From assembly GCF_000286315.1 (NCBI RefSeq), contig NZ_ALJG01000362.1:1-61539 (forward strand): 61,539 bases of DNA. The letters run 5' to 3'. The stretch comes from Paenisporosarcina sp. TG20 (GTDB lineage Bacteria > Bacillota > Bacilli > Bacillales_A > Planococcaceae). Each line of letters begins with the position of its first letter. The stretch's first letter is position 1. Of the stretch, positions 1 to 10,768 are shown piece after piece. The notes under the pieces were generated by a model. That model worked only from the letters and a program-made list of their open reading frames with translations. It had not been told where the DNA came from and ran no database searches. The position numbers and the translations under genes were made by a program.

Positions 1-116
1 CGCCTGTAACGGAAATCATAACTGTAAACCAAAGTTGATACTATATGGAATGTCCTTCTAGACACACTTAAATCATTTGTCTTAAAGGATCGGGCGCACT
101 TACCCGGTTTTTCTTA
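1..116 (+). repeat. Right end of dispersed repeat A plus hairpin unit D
   Basis: The window opens inside a dispersed repeat. The first 16 bases match the right edge of the element seen at 19050-19067 (key motif GTAACGGAAAT). A second unit at 80-116 matches 18335-18373 and 19129-19166. It has a short stem (CGGG/CCCG around CGCACTTA) followed by a T-rich run, so it looks like a small intrinsic terminator. No coding region is seen. The repeat lies where ylmG and sepF would be expected upstream of ylmH. Confidence 0.7.
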
Positions 117-135
117 GCAACGAATTATGTGAAAG

Positions 136-247
136 TGCGTTGTAACGGAAATCACAAGTTTTGAATAGAAGGCTGTCTTATTCTTCAGGTTATAGTGCAG
201 TAGGTTTGTATTTTCTTAAATGGACCGGACGTATTTTGTCAGGTTTT
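136..247 (+). repeat. Dispersed repeat C-D, copy 1
   Basis: This begins with the same GTAACGGAAAT motif (141-151) that ends element A. It continues with a block (about 160-217; core AGAAGGCTGTC, then GGTTATAGTGCAGTAGGTTT) found almost unchanged at 19080-19130. It closes with a degenerate copy of hairpin unit D (213-247). Only a short gap separates it from the ylmH ribosome-binding site, so it has displaced or abuts the native upstream region of ylmH. Confidence 0.75.
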
Positions 248-272
248 AATTACACTGAAAGGAAGAACAATA

Positions 273-1061
273 ATGGACCAAGTATTTCAGCACTTTAGGA
301 AAGATGAACAACCATTTATTGAACAAGTTAATGGTTGGTTAAGAGAAACGCATGATCGCTATGCACCGAAATTGATTGATTTTCTAGATCCAAGACAACA
401 GTTTATTGTCCAATCTTTGGTTGGCCAATTTGATGATGTACTATTATCTTCTTTTGGTGAATTTCCAGAAGCTGAACGCAAACGAATGCTGATTTCCCCT
501 CCTTACTTTGAAGCAACTGAAGAAGACTATAATATTTCAATGTTTTCAATTAGTTACCCATCAAAATTCGTTAAATTAGAACATCCAGATGTATTAGGTT
601 CTCTTATGTCACTTGGTCTTGATAGATCTAAATTTGGAGATATACGTGTTGATGATAGTAGAGTTGAATTTGCTGTCGCATCAGAAGTGGCTGATTTTGT
701 AAGTATGAATATAACTTCAATTGGTAAATTCAAAGTTAAAGTGGAAAAACTGTTACCTGATCATCCATATTTAGAAAATAATAATGTATGGGTGGATGAA
801 ACTTATACTGTGAGTTCGATGAGATTAGACAATATTACTGCATCATTATTTAATATTTCAAGACAAAAAGCTTCTATGCTTATTCATAGTGGGAAAGTTA
901 AAGTGAATTGGGCAGTCCGTGAACAACCGGCGTTTGAACTTCATGAATTCGATTTATTATCTATTAGAGGATATGGGCGAATCCAAATAGGCTTAATTGA
1001 AGGAAGAACGAAAAAAGACAAAATTCGACTTCAAATTAGCAGAATCGATCAGAGATTATAA
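273..1061 (+). CDS. ylmH: S4-domain RNA-binding protein YlmH
   Basis: This 262-residue protein has a C-terminal S4 RNA-binding domain at about residues 181-245 (RLDNITASLF, then SGKVKVNW). The N-terminal half is the YlmH-specific part. YlmH lies next to divIVA in most Bacillales. In B. subtilis it has been reported to bind free 50S subunits and to be able to act in ribosome-associated quality control, the pathway of RqcH encoded at 20231-21922. The ATG at 273 follows a GAAAGGAAG site. Upstream lie dispersed repeats instead of the usual ylmG, so its transcription may start close by, although no convincing promoter is seen. Family assignment is firm; the cellular role is from homologues. Confidence 0.93.
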   Translation: MDQVFQHFRKDEQPFIEQVNGWLRETHDRYAPKLIDFLDPRQQFIVQSLVGQFDDVLLSSFGEFPEAERKRMLISPPYFEATEEDYNISMFSISYPSKFVKLEHPDVLGSLMSLGLDRSKFGDIRVDDSRVEFAVASEVADFVSMNITSIGKFKVKVEKLLPDHPYLENNNVWVDETYTVSSMRLDNITASLFNISRQKASMLIHSGKVKVNWAVREQPAFELHEFDLLSIRGYGRIQIGLIEGRTKKDKIRLQISRIDQRL

Positions 1062-1155
1062 AAATTTCAAGAAAATTCGTATTTGTACTGCAAACAATGA
1101 CAATGAACTGTATAATAGTTGGAAACGATGTAAGAATGAGAAGGGGAGAATATAA

Positions 1156-1665
1156 ATGCCACTATCACCACTAGATATTCATAACAAAGAGTTTGGTCGT
1201 GGATTTCGAGGCTACAATGAAGACGAAGTTAACGAATTCTTGGAACAAGTGATTAAAGATGTTGAACTTCTATTAAAAGATAAGAAAGAACTTGAAGAGA
1301 AATTGAAATCGTCTAGTGAGCGCGTGGGACACTTTACTACTATCGAGATGACGCTACAAAAATCAATCGTCGTTGCCCAAGAAGCTGCAGAAGAATTACG
1401 CAGAAATTCTCAAAAAGAGGCGAAATTAATTGTAAAAGAAGCAGAGAAAAATGCAGATCGAATTGTCAATGAGTCCTTGACAAAAGCTCGTCGTATTGCG
1501 CTTGAAATTGAGGATTTGAAAAAACAATCAAAAGTATTCCGTAATCGTTTTAAGATGCTAATAGAAGCCCAACTTGATTTAATAAATACAGATGACTGGG
1601 ATCATTTAATGCAATATGAAATAGATACAAGTGATTTAGATCGATTAAATTCAAAAGAAGATTAG
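1156..1665 (+). CDS. divIVA: Cell-division initiation protein DivIVA
   Basis: A 169-residue coiled-coil protein with the conserved DivIVA N-terminus (MPLSPLDIHNKEF, then FRGYNEDEV). Phe17 and Arg18, the pair used in B. subtilis DivIVA to contact curved membrane, are present. The remainder is heptad-rich coiled coil (about 28-65 and 70-130), which drives oligomerisation at septa and poles. It recruits MinJ/MinCD and, in spore formers, helps anchor the chromosome origin at the pole. The ATG follows AGAAGGGGAG. A good -10 (TATAAT, 1111-1116) lies upstream but with no well-spaced -35, so it may be read from ylmH or from a weak promoter. Confidence 0.96.
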   Translation: MPLSPLDIHNKEFGRGFRGYNEDEVNEFLEQVIKDVELLLKDKKELEEKLKSSSERVGHFTTIEMTLQKSIVVAQEAAEELRRNSQKEAKLIVKEAEKNADRIVNESLTKARRIALEIEDLKKQSKVFRNRFKMLIEAQLDLINTDDWDHLMQYEIDTSDLDRLNSKED

Positions 1666-1672
1666 GCTTAGC

Positions 1673-1701
1673 TTGACGACAGCGGAATCATTCCATATAA
1701 T
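1673..1701 (+). promoter_or_regulatory. Sigma-A promoter of the ileS T-box transcript
   Basis: TTGACG at 1673-1678 and TATAAT at 1696-1701 are separated by exactly 17 bases, a near-consensus vegetative promoter just after the divIVA stop. Transcription would begin near 1708 and run into the T-box leader. Confidence 0.85.
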
Positions 1702-1717
1702 ATCTACATATATTAAT

Positions 1718-1976
1718 AATAAATAGTTTTGACAAAACGTTGATAGAGACAGTACTTTGAAAGCACAGTATAGCGATTCGAGGATAGTGAAAGCTCGAAC
1801 AAGTTGCGAACAAAAGAAAATCACTCTTGAGTTAAATCACTGAACTTGATTATGTAAGTGATTTCGGTTTCACTCCGTTAATGTGATCTAAGCTGGCAAC
1901 ATGTAAATGGTGCAACTAGGGTGGTATCGCGAGTAATAACTTCTCGTCCCTTCATTGGGATGGGAAGTTATTTTTA
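1718..1976 (+). promoter_or_regulatory. T-box leader controlling ileS
   Basis: This is a tRNA-sensing leader. The conserved T-box is at 1911-1933 (core AGGGTGGTATCGCG). It can form an antiterminator that competes with the terminator at 1935-1971 (ATAACTTC...GAAGTTAT, with TCCC/GGGA inside, followed by T-rich sequence). Upstream lies a long stem I region (about 1728-1860). The triplet ATC at 1820-1822, followed by a purine, is a candidate isoleucine specifier; its place in the stem I loop was judged by eye only. Uncharged tRNA-Ile would stabilise the antiterminator and let ileS be transcribed. Confidence 0.92.
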
Positions 1977-2089
1977 GTTTTAAGAAAGAGCTTGGTGGTA
2001 CTTTCCACTTGACTCTCACAGGAGGGTCATAAGACGGTGGGTAGTATCCACGTCTATAGGCTTCTAACATTATTGAGGAGGTTTTTTAG

Positions 2090-4852
2090 TTGGAATACAA
2101 AAATACATTATTAATGCCTAAAACAGAGTTTCCTATGCGTGGAGGTTTACCTACAAGTGAGCCTGCAATGCAAGCAAGATGGGATGATATGAAATTATAT
2201 AAAAAAGTTTTAGATCGAACAAAAGATCGACCAAGTTTTATCTTACATGATGGTCCTCCATATGCTAACGGCGATTTACACATGGGTCATGCTTTAAATA
2301 AAGTATTAAAAGATATGGTCGTACGTCACAAATCGATGACTGGATTCTATGCACCATTTGTTCCGGGTTGGGACACACATGGCTTACCAATCGAGCAAGC
2401 ATTAACAAACAAAGGCGTAAAACGTAAAGAAATGACGTTAGCTGAGTTTCGTAACTTATGTGAAACCTATGCATATGAACAAATTGATCGTCAACGAAAT
2501 CAATTTAAACGACTAGGAGTTCGTGGAGATTGGGAAAATCCATACGTTACTTTAAAACCATCTTATGAATCCCGTCAAATTGAAGTTTTTGGTGAAATGG
2601 CAAGAAAAGGTTTTATTTTTAAGGGGTTAAAACCAGTATACTGGTCTCCATCAAGTGAGTCTGCGTTGGCTGAAGCAGAAATTGAATATAAAGACAAAAA
2701 ATCTCCTTCGATCTATGTTAGTTTTGAACTAACAAATGGTAAAGGTATTGTTGCAGAAGGAACAAAAATTATTATATGGACGACTACACCATGGACAATT
2801 CCTGCTAATTTAGGAATTTCAGTACATCCAGAAATTGAATATGCAGTTGTGGACGTAGCTGGCACACACTATCTTTTAGCAAAAGACTTGTTAGAATCTG
2901 TAGCTTCTGTATTGGAATGGGAGTCTTATGAAACCGTTCAAATTGTTAAAGGTGAGCAAATGGATCGCATGGTTGCAAAACATCCGTTATACGAACGTGA
3001 TTCTTTAGTGATGTTAGGTGATCACGTAACAACTGAATCAGGTACAGGTTGCGTTCATACGGCTCCTGGACACGGGGAAGAAGACTTTTATGTAGGGAAA
3101 GCTTATGGTCTTGAAGTATTATCACCACTTGATGATCGTGGAGTTATGACGGCTGAAGCACCAGGGTTTGAAGGTTTGTTTTATGATACAGCAAACAAAA
3201 AAATTACAGAAGCTTTAGAAGCTGTCGGTGCATTAGAAAAGTTAACATTCTTTACGCACTCGGCACCGCACGATTGGCGTACGAAAAAGCCTGTTATTTA
3301 CCGTGCGACTTCCCAATGGTTTGCATCGATTGATGCATTCCGTGCTGAATTATTACAAGCAATTAAAGATACATCCTTTACACCGGCATGGGGAGAAATT
3401 CGTCTCTTCAACATGGTGCGTGACCGAGGAGATTGGTGTATTTCTCGCCAACGTGTTTGGGGAGTACCAATTCCAGTCTTTTACGCTGAAGATGGAGAGC
3501 CAATTATTACTGAAGAAACGATTTCACATGTATCAAGTCTCTTCCGCGAACATGGTTCAACAGTTTGGTTTGAACGACAAGCAAAAGAATTGTTACCACA
3601 AGGATTCTCACATCCAGGTAGCCCAAATGGTCTTTTCACAAAAGAGACGGATATAATGGACGTTTGGTTTGATTCAGGGTCATCCCATCAAGCAGTACTT
3701 GATGAACGTGATGATTTAGTTTACCCTGCTGATCTTTATTTAGAAGGATCAGACCAATATCGTGGATGGTTTAATTCATCATTAACAACAAGTGTAGCGA
3801 TTAATGGGCACGCCCCTTACAAAGGAATATTGAGCCATGGATTTGCGCTAGATGGTGAAGGTCGCAAAATGAGTAAATCAATTGGTAATGTTATTGACCC
3901 GGCAAAAGTTATGAATCAATTAGGTGCTGATATTCTTCGTTTATGGGTTGCTTCTGTCGATTATACAGCTGACGTTCGAGTTTCTGATTCCAATTTTAAA
4001 CAAGTCTCTGAAGTGTATCGTAAAATTCGTAACACTTGCCGATTCCTACATGGTAACGTAACAGACTTTAACCCAAAAGCTGATAGAGTAGCATTTGAAG
4101 ATTTACGTGAAGTGGACCAATACATGTTCATGAAACTTCAAGAATTGATTGAAACAGTTCGTAAAGCATATGATAGATATGATTTTGCAAGTGTTTATAA
4201 CGCAGTAAATAATTTTGTTGCTTCTGATTTAAGTTCTTTCTATCTCGATATTGCAAAAGATGTTGTATATATTGAAGGACAAGATCATTTACACCGACGT
4301 GCTATGCAAACCGTAATGTATGACACATTAATTGCACTATTAAAACTGACAACACCAATTCTCCCGCATACAACTGATGAACTTTGGGTCTTTTTGACAC
4401 ACGAAACAGAGGAAAGTATTCAATTGACGGACTTCCCAGAGGCAACAACTCATGCATCGTTTGAAAATCTACGGACGAAGTATCAACAATTGATGCTTGT
4501 ACGCGATGATGTCTTGAAAGCTTTAGAAGAAGCTCGAAACGCAAAAATAATTGGGAAATCTTTAGAAGCGAAAGTAACAGTTTTCGTGAATAAAGAGTTA
4601 TTAGATGCATTTGATACTAATAAAATTGATTTTGCTCAGTTCTTTATTGTTTCAGAGTTTGAGCTTGCAGGTCTTAAAGAAGAAGCTCCTGAAGATGCAT
4701 TAAATCTTCATGTTGCAGCAGTTATTGTAACGAAAGCACAAGGCGAAAAATGCGAACGTTGTTGGACAATTTCGTCAAAAGTTGGCGACAATGACAAACA
4801 TCCAACATTATGTCTTCGATGTGCAGATGTGGTTGAAAAGTATTACGTTTAA
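2090..4852 (+). CDS. ileS: Isoleucyl-tRNA synthetase
   Basis: Charges tRNA-Ile in the cytoplasm. At 920 residues it has the usual bacterial length. The class I signatures are present: HMGH at 64-67 after GPPYANGDL, and KMSKS at 593-597. The CP1 editing domain lies between them. A C-terminal zinc site is formed by Cys888/Cys891 and Cys908/Cys911. The start is a TTG, chosen because GAGGAGG sits 9 bases upstream and the protein begins in the family's usual way. Expression is set by the T-box leader. A strong terminator follows at 4857-4889, so it is a single-gene transcript. Confidence 0.98.
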   Translation: MEYKNTLLMPKTEFPMRGGLPTSEPAMQARWDDMKLYKKVLDRTKDRPSFILHDGPPYANGDLHMGHALNKVLKDMVVRHKSMTGFYAPFVPGWDTHGLPIEQALTNKGVKRKEMTLAEFRNLCETYAYEQIDRQRNQFKRLGVRGDWENPYVTLKPSYESRQIEVFGEMARKGFIFKGLKPVYWSPSSESALAEAEIEYKDKKSPSIYVSFELTNGKGIVAEGTKIIIWTTTPWTIPANLGISVHPEIEYAVVDVAGTHYLLAKDLLESVASVLEWESYETVQIVKGEQMDRMVAKHPLYERDSLVMLGDHVTTESGTGCVHTAPGHGEEDFYVGKAYGLEVLSPLDDRGVMTAEAPGFEGLFYDTANKKITEALEAVGALEKLTFFTHSAPHDWRTKKPVIYRATSQWFASIDAFRAELLQAIKDTSFTPAWGEIRLFNMVRDRGDWCISRQRVWGVPIPVFYAEDGEPIITEETISHVSSLFREHGSTVWFERQAKELLPQGFSHPGSPNGLFTKETDIMDVWFDSGSSHQAVLDERDDLVYPADLYLEGSDQYRGWFNSSLTTSVAINGHAPYKGILSHGFALDGEGRKMSKSIGNVIDPAKVMNQLGADILRLWVASVDYTADVRVSDSNFKQVSEVYRKIRNTCRFLHGNVTDFNPKADRVAFEDLREVDQYMFMKLQELIETVRKAYDRYDFASVYNAVNNFVASDLSSFYLDIAKDVVYIEGQDHLHRRAMQTVMYDTLIALLKLTTPILPHTTDELWVFLTHETEESIQLTDFPEATTHASFENLRTKYQQLMLVRDDVLKALEEARNAKIIGKSLEAKVTVFVNKELLDAFDTNKIDFAQFFIVSEFELAGLKEEAPEDALNLHVAAVIVTKAQGEKCERCWTISSKVGDNDKHPTLCLRCADVVEKYYV

Positions 4853-4856
4853 AAGA

Positions 4857-4889
4857 AAAGAGCTGTCCCCTTTGGACAGCTCTTTCTGT
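4857..4889 (+). terminator. Rho-independent terminator after ileS
   Basis: A perfect 12-bp stem (AAAGAGCTGTCC at 4857-4868 with GGACAGCTCTTT at 4874-4885) encloses a 5-base loop and is followed by a T-rich tail. Confidence 0.9.
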
Positions 4890-4944
4890 CTGTTTGTATT
4901 ATGTGGTAAACTAGCTTAGATACTTGCGTAACGGGGGAAGATAC

Positions 4945-5430
4945 TTGTATATGTTTTATTTAGTTGCAATTGTTATTGTGGCAATTGATCAGTGGACAAA
5001 ATGGCTAGTAATAAAAAATATGGAACTAGGGGAACGAATTGTATTACTTGAACCAACATTTGCATTTCTATCTCACCGCAATCGTGGAGCAGCATGGGGA
5101 ATGTTAGAAGGTCAAATGTGGTTATTTACAATCGTCACGATAATTGTAATCATAGGTATTTTATATTATTTCCATAAGGAAGCTAAAGGAAAGCCATACT
5201 TTCAACTTAGTTTAATGGTTTTACTTGGTGGAGCAATTGGGAATTTTATTGACCGTCTAATGCATGGTGAAGTCGTAGATTTTATTGATGTTCTTATTCC
5301 AATAATTAGGTATGATTTCCCTATTTTTAACATTGCAGATGCAGCATTAACAGTTGGGGTAATAATGTTGATTATCGTATTATATTTTGAAGAAAAAGCA
5401 GAAAAAGCTGCAAAGAGAAAAGGTGAATAG
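4945..5430 (+). CDS. lspA: Lipoprotein signal peptidase (signal peptidase II)
   Basis: An integral membrane aspartyl protease that removes signal peptides from prolipoproteins. Four hydrophobic helices are visible. The two catalytic aspartates fall in NFIDR (Asp103) and FNIADAAL (Asp132). The conserved HRNRGAAWG motif lies early in the protein. The start used here is the TTG at 4945, seven bases after GGGGG at 4933-4937, giving 161 residues; the ATG at 4951 is the alternative. A weak promoter is possible, with TAAACT at 4907-4912 and TTCTGT 17 bases upstream. The stop is directly followed by the ATG of the next gene, so the two are co-translated. Confidence 0.95.
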   Translation: MYMFYLVAIVIVAIDQWTKWLVIKNMELGERIVLLEPTFAFLSHRNRGAAWGMLEGQMWLFTIVTIIVIIGILYYFHKEAKGKPYFQLSLMVLLGGAIGNFIDRLMHGEVVDFIDVLIPIIRYDFPIFNIADAALTVGVIMLIIVLYFEEKAEKAAKRKGE

Positions 5431-6357
5431 ATGGAAGATTATACGTATAAAATTTCAGAAGAACAAAAAGGTGAACGTATCGATAAAGCTCTAGTTTTAC
5501 TTGAGTCTGATTGGTCTCGTAGTCAAATTCAAATTTGGTTAAAAGATGGTGCTGTATTAGTAAATGGTGAAACTGCAAAACCAAATTATAAAGTAAAATT
5601 AAATGATGTCATTACCGTCAAAGTTCCTGACGTGGAAACACTTGATATTGAGGCAGAGAATTTAAATCTTGAAATTGTATATGAAGATGAGGATGTACTA
5701 GTTGTAAATAAACCTCGTGGTATGGTTGTACATCCAGCACCTGGTCATGCATCAGGTACTCTTGTTAATGGCTTAATGTATCAAGTAAAAGATTTATCTG
5801 GTATTAACGGAGTCTTGCGTCCAGGAATTGTACACCGTATTGATAAAGATACTTCAGGATTATTGATGGTTGCGAAGAATGATAAAGCACATGTGTCATT
5901 AGTTGATCAACTTGTTCATAAAACGGTTACTCGAAAATATACAGCCTTGGTTCATGGGCATATCCCTCATGATAAAGGAACGATTGAAGCACCAATTGGG
6001 CGTGATGCTCGTGATCGTCAGAATATGGCAGTAATTGATAAAGGAAAACATGCAGTTACTCATTTTCGTGTTATCGAACGTTTTGGTAATTTCACATTAG
6101 TCGAATGTCGTTTAGAAACAGGGCGTACTCACCAAATTCGTGTTCATATGAAATACATTGGATTCCCTTTAGCAGGAGATCCAAAATATGGACCGAAAAA
6201 AACGATAGATTTTGACGGGCAAGCGCTTCATGCTGGTGTTGTAGGTTTCATACATCCACGCACTGAAGAATACATGGAATTTGAAGCCCCATTACCAGAA
6301 GTATTTAATGTTCTACTTGAAGAATTAAAAATGAACGTTGACAGCACAGAGAAGTAA
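5431..6357 (+). CDS. rluD: RluD-type rRNA pseudouridine synthase (YlyB)
   Basis: A 308-residue enzyme with an N-terminal S4 domain (about 12-75) and an RluA/RluD-type catalytic domain. The active-site motif is HRIDKDTSG, with catalytic Asp138. The family converts uridines of 23S rRNA helix 69 to pseudouridine; the exact target of this paralogue is not shown by sequence. It starts immediately after the lspA stop, with AAAGGTG as ribosome-binding site. The last 20 bases of the gene contain the -35 box of the pyrimidine operon promoter. In B. subtilis the equivalent gene is ylyB. Confidence 0.93.
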   Translation: MEDYTYKISEEQKGERIDKALVLLESDWSRSQIQIWLKDGAVLVNGETAKPNYKVKLNDVITVKVPDVETLDIEAENLNLEIVYEDEDVLVVNKPRGMVVHPAPGHASGTLVNGLMYQVKDLSGINGVLRPGIVHRIDKDTSGLLMVAKNDKAHVSLVDQLVHKTVTRKYTALVHGHIPHDKGTIEAPIGRDARDRQNMAVIDKGKHAVTHFRVIERFGNFTLVECRLETGRTHQIRVHMKYIGFPLAGDPKYGPKKTIDFDGQALHAGVVGFIHPRTEEYMEFEAPLPEVFNVLLEELKMNVDSTEK

Positions 6358-6366
6358 ACCTATACT
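6338..6366 (+). promoter_or_regulatory. Promoter of the pyr operon
   Basis: TTGACA (6338-6343) and TATACT (6361-6366) are 17 bases apart. The -35 lies inside the last codons of the preceding pseudouridine synthase gene and the -10 just after its stop. It is the only strong promoter seen upstream of the ten-gene pyr cluster. Confidence 0.88.
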
Positions 6367-6389
6367 AAATAATAACGAACTGAATAGTA

Positions 6390-7085
<696 letters not shown>

Positions 7086-7103
7086 CGAAATGGGGACAAC
7101 GAT

Positions 7104-8414
7104 ATGACGAATATTCAAACGGTTTTAGACATACACGATAAACCATCACCAGGAAAATTAACCACACTGAGTATTCAACATATGTTCGCCATGTTTGGTG
7201 CAACTATCTTGGTTCCACAGTTAGTTGGATTAAGTCCAGCTATCGCACTTTTAACAAGTGGAATAGCAACTTTAATATTCTTGTTCGTAACGAAATGGCA
7301 AGTACCAGCTTATTTGGGATCATCTTTTGCCTTTATCGTGCCGATAATGGCGGTTACGGAGATATCAGGTATTGGCAGTGCGATGATAGGAAGTTTGTTT
7401 GTGGCACTTGTTTATTTTATTGTTTCATTGGTAATTTGGAAAACAGGTTATGAATGGATCATGAAATTATTACCGCCGATTGTTGTGGCTCCCGTAATAA
7501 TTGTTATCGGATTAGCGTTATCACCTGTTGCAATTGACATGGCTATGAACATCGATACAAATGGTGACAATATAAAAGAATACAGCATGTTACACTTCTC
7601 CGCAGCTCTTGTCACATTGGCTGCTGCAGTAATCACTACACTTTTCTTTAAAGGTATTCTTAGTTTAATGCCAGTTCTTATAGGCATCATTGTTGGATAT
7701 GTATATTCATTAATTATCGGCATTGTGGATTTTTCAACTGTATTAACTGCAAAATGGATTAGCGCACCGGATTTCTTACTTCCAGGAATTGATTATGAAT
7801 TTATCGTAACTCCAACGTTACTATTTCTTATGGTGCCGATTGCGATTGTAACTATTTCTGAACACATCGGTCATCAGTTAGTTCTAGGTAAAATTGTCAA
7901 TCGAGATTACATTAAAGAACCAGGCCTGAATCGTTCACTACTTGGTGATGGTTTGGGAACGTTTATAAGCGGACTAATTGGTGGACCACCTAAGACAACT
8001 TATGGAGAAAATATCGGCGTTCTTGCTATTACGAGAGTGTACAGTGTTTATGTTATTGCAGGTGCAGCTATTTTAGCCATATTATTTTCATTCCTTGGCA
8101 AAGTTATGGCTCTTATTGCTACTATCCCTACAGCAGTTCTTGGGGGAATCTCCATCTTGCTATTCGGGATCATTGCGTCTTCAGGTCTCCGTATGTTAGT
8201 TGATAACAATATTGATTTTGGAGATAAGCGAAATTTGGTTATTGCCTCGATTATATTAGTAATCGGTATTGGAGGAGCGAAACTTCACTTTTCGGATACA
8301 TTTGAACTAGAAGGTATGGCATTAGCTGCAATCATAGGTGTTCTTTTAAATCTTTTATTACCTGGTAAATCTCAGGAAGCAGTTCAAATCGAAGATAACA
8401 TCAAAAAAAAATAA
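7104..8414 (+). CDS. pyrP: Uracil permease
   Basis: A 436-residue nucleobase-cation symporter-2 (NCS2/UraA-type) membrane protein with 12-14 hydrophobic segments. The substrate-binding region of the family is visible (ISEHIGHQLVLG and GGPPKTTYGENIG). It imports uracil by proton symport for salvage. A GGGGA ribosome-binding site precedes the ATG. It follows pyrR closely and is separated from pyrB by the second attenuator, so expression of the biosynthetic genes is checked again after the permease. Confidence 0.96.
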   Translation: MTNIQTVLDIHDKPSPGKLTTLSIQHMFAMFGATILVPQLVGLSPAIALLTSGIATLIFLFVTKWQVPAYLGSSFAFIVPIMAVTEISGIGSAMIGSLFVALVYFIVSLVIWKTGYEWIMKLLPPIVVAPVIIVIGLALSPVAIDMAMNIDTNGDNIKEYSMLHFSAALVTLAAAVITTLFFKGILSLMPVLIGIIVGYVYSLIIGIVDFSTVLTAKWISAPDFLLPGIDYEFIVTPTLLFLMVPIAIVTISEHIGHQLVLGKIVNRDYIKEPGLNRSLLGDGLGTFISGLIGGPPKTTYGENIGVLAITRVYSVYVIAGAAILAILFSFLGKVMALIATIPTAVLGGISILLFGIIASSGLRMLVDNNIDFGDKRNLVIASIILVIGIGGAKLHFSDTFELEGMALAAIIGVLLNLLLPGKSQEAVQIEDNIKKK

Positions 8415-8424
8415 ATCCTTTTAA

Positions 8425-8531
8425 AACCTAGTCCAGAGAGGCAGGTAAAGGGAAACCAACTGTTAAAGTTCCAATGGATCTTTACTTAGGTTACCCCTTA
8501 AGCCTCTCAACATTGTTGAGAGGCTTTCTTT
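8425..8531 (+). promoter_or_regulatory. PyrR attenuator 2, between pyrP and pyrB
   Basis: The PyrR-binding loop AGTCCAGAGAGGC is at 8430-8442. A perfect 10-bp terminator stem (AGCCTCTCAA at 8501-8510 with TTGAGAGGCT at 8516-8525) is followed by TTCTTT. The intervening sequence can pair with both, as expected for the antiterminator. Confidence 0.92.
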
Positions 8532-8609
8532 AGAGGTTGTTCAAAAAGACCACTGAAAATAGAACTCTTTTGAGATAATCTTTATTTAAAGAAGTAGGGA
8601 GGCAATATA

Positions 8610-9485
8610 GTGAAGAATCTCTTAAGCATGAATGACTTAGAAATAAATGAAATTGAAATGATTTTAGATAGAGCTCTAGAACTTCAGCAAAAAGCCTCTA
8701 GTAGTTTAAAAAAGCAATTTACAGTAGCGAATTTATTTTTTGAACCTAGCACGCGAACGAAATTGAGTTTTGAAATGGCAGAACGAAAACTTGGACTGCA
8801 TGTATTATCTTTTGAAGCAGGAACATCTAGTACGATTAAAGGTGAAAGTTTGTATGATACCGTCAGAACATTGGAAGCAATCGGAGTCGACGCGGTAGTC
8901 ATTCGTCATGAAAAAGATCAGTTTTATGAAGAACTCTTGTCAGGTTTAAACCTTGCCATCATTAACGCTGGTGATGGGACGGGACAACACCCATCCCAAT
9001 GTTTATTAGACCTATATACGATTAAACAAGAATTTGGAAAGTTTGAAGGCATCAAAGTAACAATAGTAGGGGACATTTCACATAGTCGAGTTGCCAAATC
9101 AAACGCACTAGCACTAAAAAAACTAGGAGCTCATGTCACATTCCTATGTCCTCCAGAGTGGCAAGGTGAATTTCATTCAATTTCTAAATGGGAAAAAGTA
9201 TTACCGACTACAGATGTTATTATGTTATTGAGAGTACAACATGAGCGGCATATAACAACAAGTTCTTATACTAGAGAAGCGTATCATGACCAATACGGTC
9301 TTACACAAGCGCGTTATGATCAATTAAAAGAAACCGCAATAATCATGCATCCTGCTCCTTTTAATCGAGATGTAGAAATCGCAAGTGAATTAGTTGAGAG
9401 TGACAAATCACGTATTTTTAAGCAAATGCACAACGGAGTTTTCGTTCGGATGGCGATACTAGAATCTGTATTAGAGGAGAGATAA
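8610..9485 (+). CDS. pyrB: Aspartate carbamoyltransferase catalytic chain
   Basis: Makes N-carbamoyl-aspartate from carbamoyl phosphate and aspartate, the committed step to UMP. The carbamoyl-phosphate motif STRTKLSFE starts at Ser47, and the aspartate-side motif [10 protein letters not shown] starts at His247. At 291 residues it is slightly shorter than the usual 300-310. The GTG start follows AGGGAGG (8596-8602) at proper spacing. No regulatory chain gene is nearby, as in B. subtilis, so control is by PyrR attenuation. The stop overlaps the next start by one base. Confidence 0.97.
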   Translation: MKNLLSMNDLEINEIEMILDRALELQQKASSSLKKQFTVANLFFEPSTRTKLSFEMAERKLGLHVLSFEAGTSSTIKGESLYDTVRTLEAIGVDAVVIRHEKDQFYEELLSGLNLAIINAGDGTGQHPSQCLLDLYTIKQEFGKFEGIKVTIVGDISHSRVAKSNALALKKLGAHVTFLCPPEWQGEFHSISKWEKVLPTTDVIMLLRVQHERHITTSSYTREAYHDQYGLTQARYDQLKETAIIMHPAPFNRDVEIASELVESDKSRIFKQMHNGVFVRMAILESVLEER

Positions 9486-10768
9486 TGATGAAGAAATTCA
9501 TTCACAACATTCAATTGCTAAATGATCAAAACTATTTAATAGAGGGTTCTTTATTAATTGAAAACGGCCGCATCATCGATGTGAACCCGAAATACCCTCC
9601 CCAAGTAGATGAAATTATTGATGGTAAAGGACATTTTGTCTCTGCAGGATTTATTGACATTCATGTGCATTTACGACAGCCGGGCGGAGAACAAAAAGAA
9701 ACGATTGAAACAGGTACGCATGCCGCTGCAAAAGGTGGGTTTACTACAATTTGTACAATGCCAAATACAAGGCCAGTTCCAGATACAGTGGAAAACTTAG
9801 AGCATGTTAATCTTCTTATAAAAGAAAACGCTAAAATTCGAGTTCTTGCTTATGCATCAATCACCATCCGCGAAGCTGGAAAAGAACGAACAGATTTAGC
9901 TGCATTAAAGGAACATGGTGCATTTGCATTTACAGATGATGGTGTAGGGGTGCAGGAAGCGGGTATGATGTTTGAAGCGATGAAAGATGCAGCAAGTTTA
10001 AACATGCCAATTGTTGCACATTGTGAAGATAACTCCCTCATTTACGCTGGAGTTATGCATGATGGCAAGAGAAACAAAGAACTTGGATTAAAAGGTATAC
10101 CAGCTATTGCAGAATCTGTTCATATCGCCCGAGATGTATTACTTGCTGAAGCAGCGGGTGCGCACTATCATGTTTGTCATGTTAGTACGAAAGAATCTGT
10201 TCGTGTAATCCGAGATGCAAAAAAGGCTGGTATTCATGTAACTGCTGAAGTCAGTCCTCATCACTTGTTACTGTGTGAAGATGATATTCCAGCAAACGAT
10301 GCGAATTGGAAAATGAATCCCCCACTTCGAGGGAAAGAAGATTTACAAGCTTTATTAGAAGGATTAGAAGACGGAACACTTGATTTCATCGCAACAGACC
10401 ATGCACCTCATACAGCACAAGAAAAAGGAAACGGGATGGAACAAGCTCCTTTTGGAATTGTTGGACTAGAAACAGCCTTCCCTCTTTTGTATACGCATTT
10501 TGTAAAGACAGGTAAGTGGACTTTAACTCAGTTAATTGATTGGTTGACTCAAAAGCCAGCAGATGTTTTTGGCCTACCATACGGACGCTTGAATATGGGA
10601 GAGTCAGCAGACCTAGTATTTATTGATCTAGCAAAAGAAAAAAACATAGATACTGCTGAATTTGTCTCGAAAGGAAAAAATACCCCTTTCCAAGATTGGA
10701 CATGTACTGGGTGGCCCGTTAGAACGATGTTTGAAGGAAATATAATTTGGGAGGATGAGAAATCATGA
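9485..10768 (+). CDS. pyrC: Dihydroorotase
   Basis: A zinc amidohydrolase that closes N-carbamoyl-aspartate to dihydroorotate. Metal ligands are visible as HVHLRQPG (His60, His62), a later CHVST histidine and DHAPH (Asp305). It is 427 residues long and of the class I type. Two in-frame ATGs occur at 9485 and 9488; GAGGAGA at 9474-9480 is better spaced for the second, and the difference is one residue. It overlaps pyrB at its start and carA at its end, so the three are translationally coupled. Confidence 0.97.
   Translation: MMKKFIHNIQLLNDQNYLIEGSLLIENGRIIDVNPKYPPQVDEIIDGKGHFVSAGFIDIHVHLRQPGGEQKETIETGTHAAAKGGFTTICTMPNTRPVPDTVENLEHVNLLIKENAKIRVLAYASITIREAGKERTDLAALKEHGAFAFTDDGVGVQEAGMMFEAMKDAASLNMPIVAHCEDNSLIYAGVMHDGKRNKELGLKGIPAIAESVHIARDVLLAEAAGAHYHVCHVSTKESVRVIRDAKKAGIHVTAEVSPHHLLLCEDDIPANDANWKMNPPLRGKEDLQALLEGLEDGTLDFIATDHAPHTAQEKGNGMEQAPFGIVGLETAFPLLYTHFVKTGKWTLTQLIDWLTQKPADVFGLPYGRLNMGESADLVFIDLAKEKNIDTAEFVSKGKNTPFQDWTCTGWPVRTMFEGNIIWEDEKS

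Noticed and set aside
3303-3656. 117-codon + frame inside ileS
   Set aside because: It is a frame shadow of ileS, lacks a start signal and has no domain.
8531-8560. Segment resembling an insertion-sequence end before pyrB
   Set aside because: Only a short similarity (GAGGTTGTTCAAAAAG) with no partner end or transposase; it may be chance.
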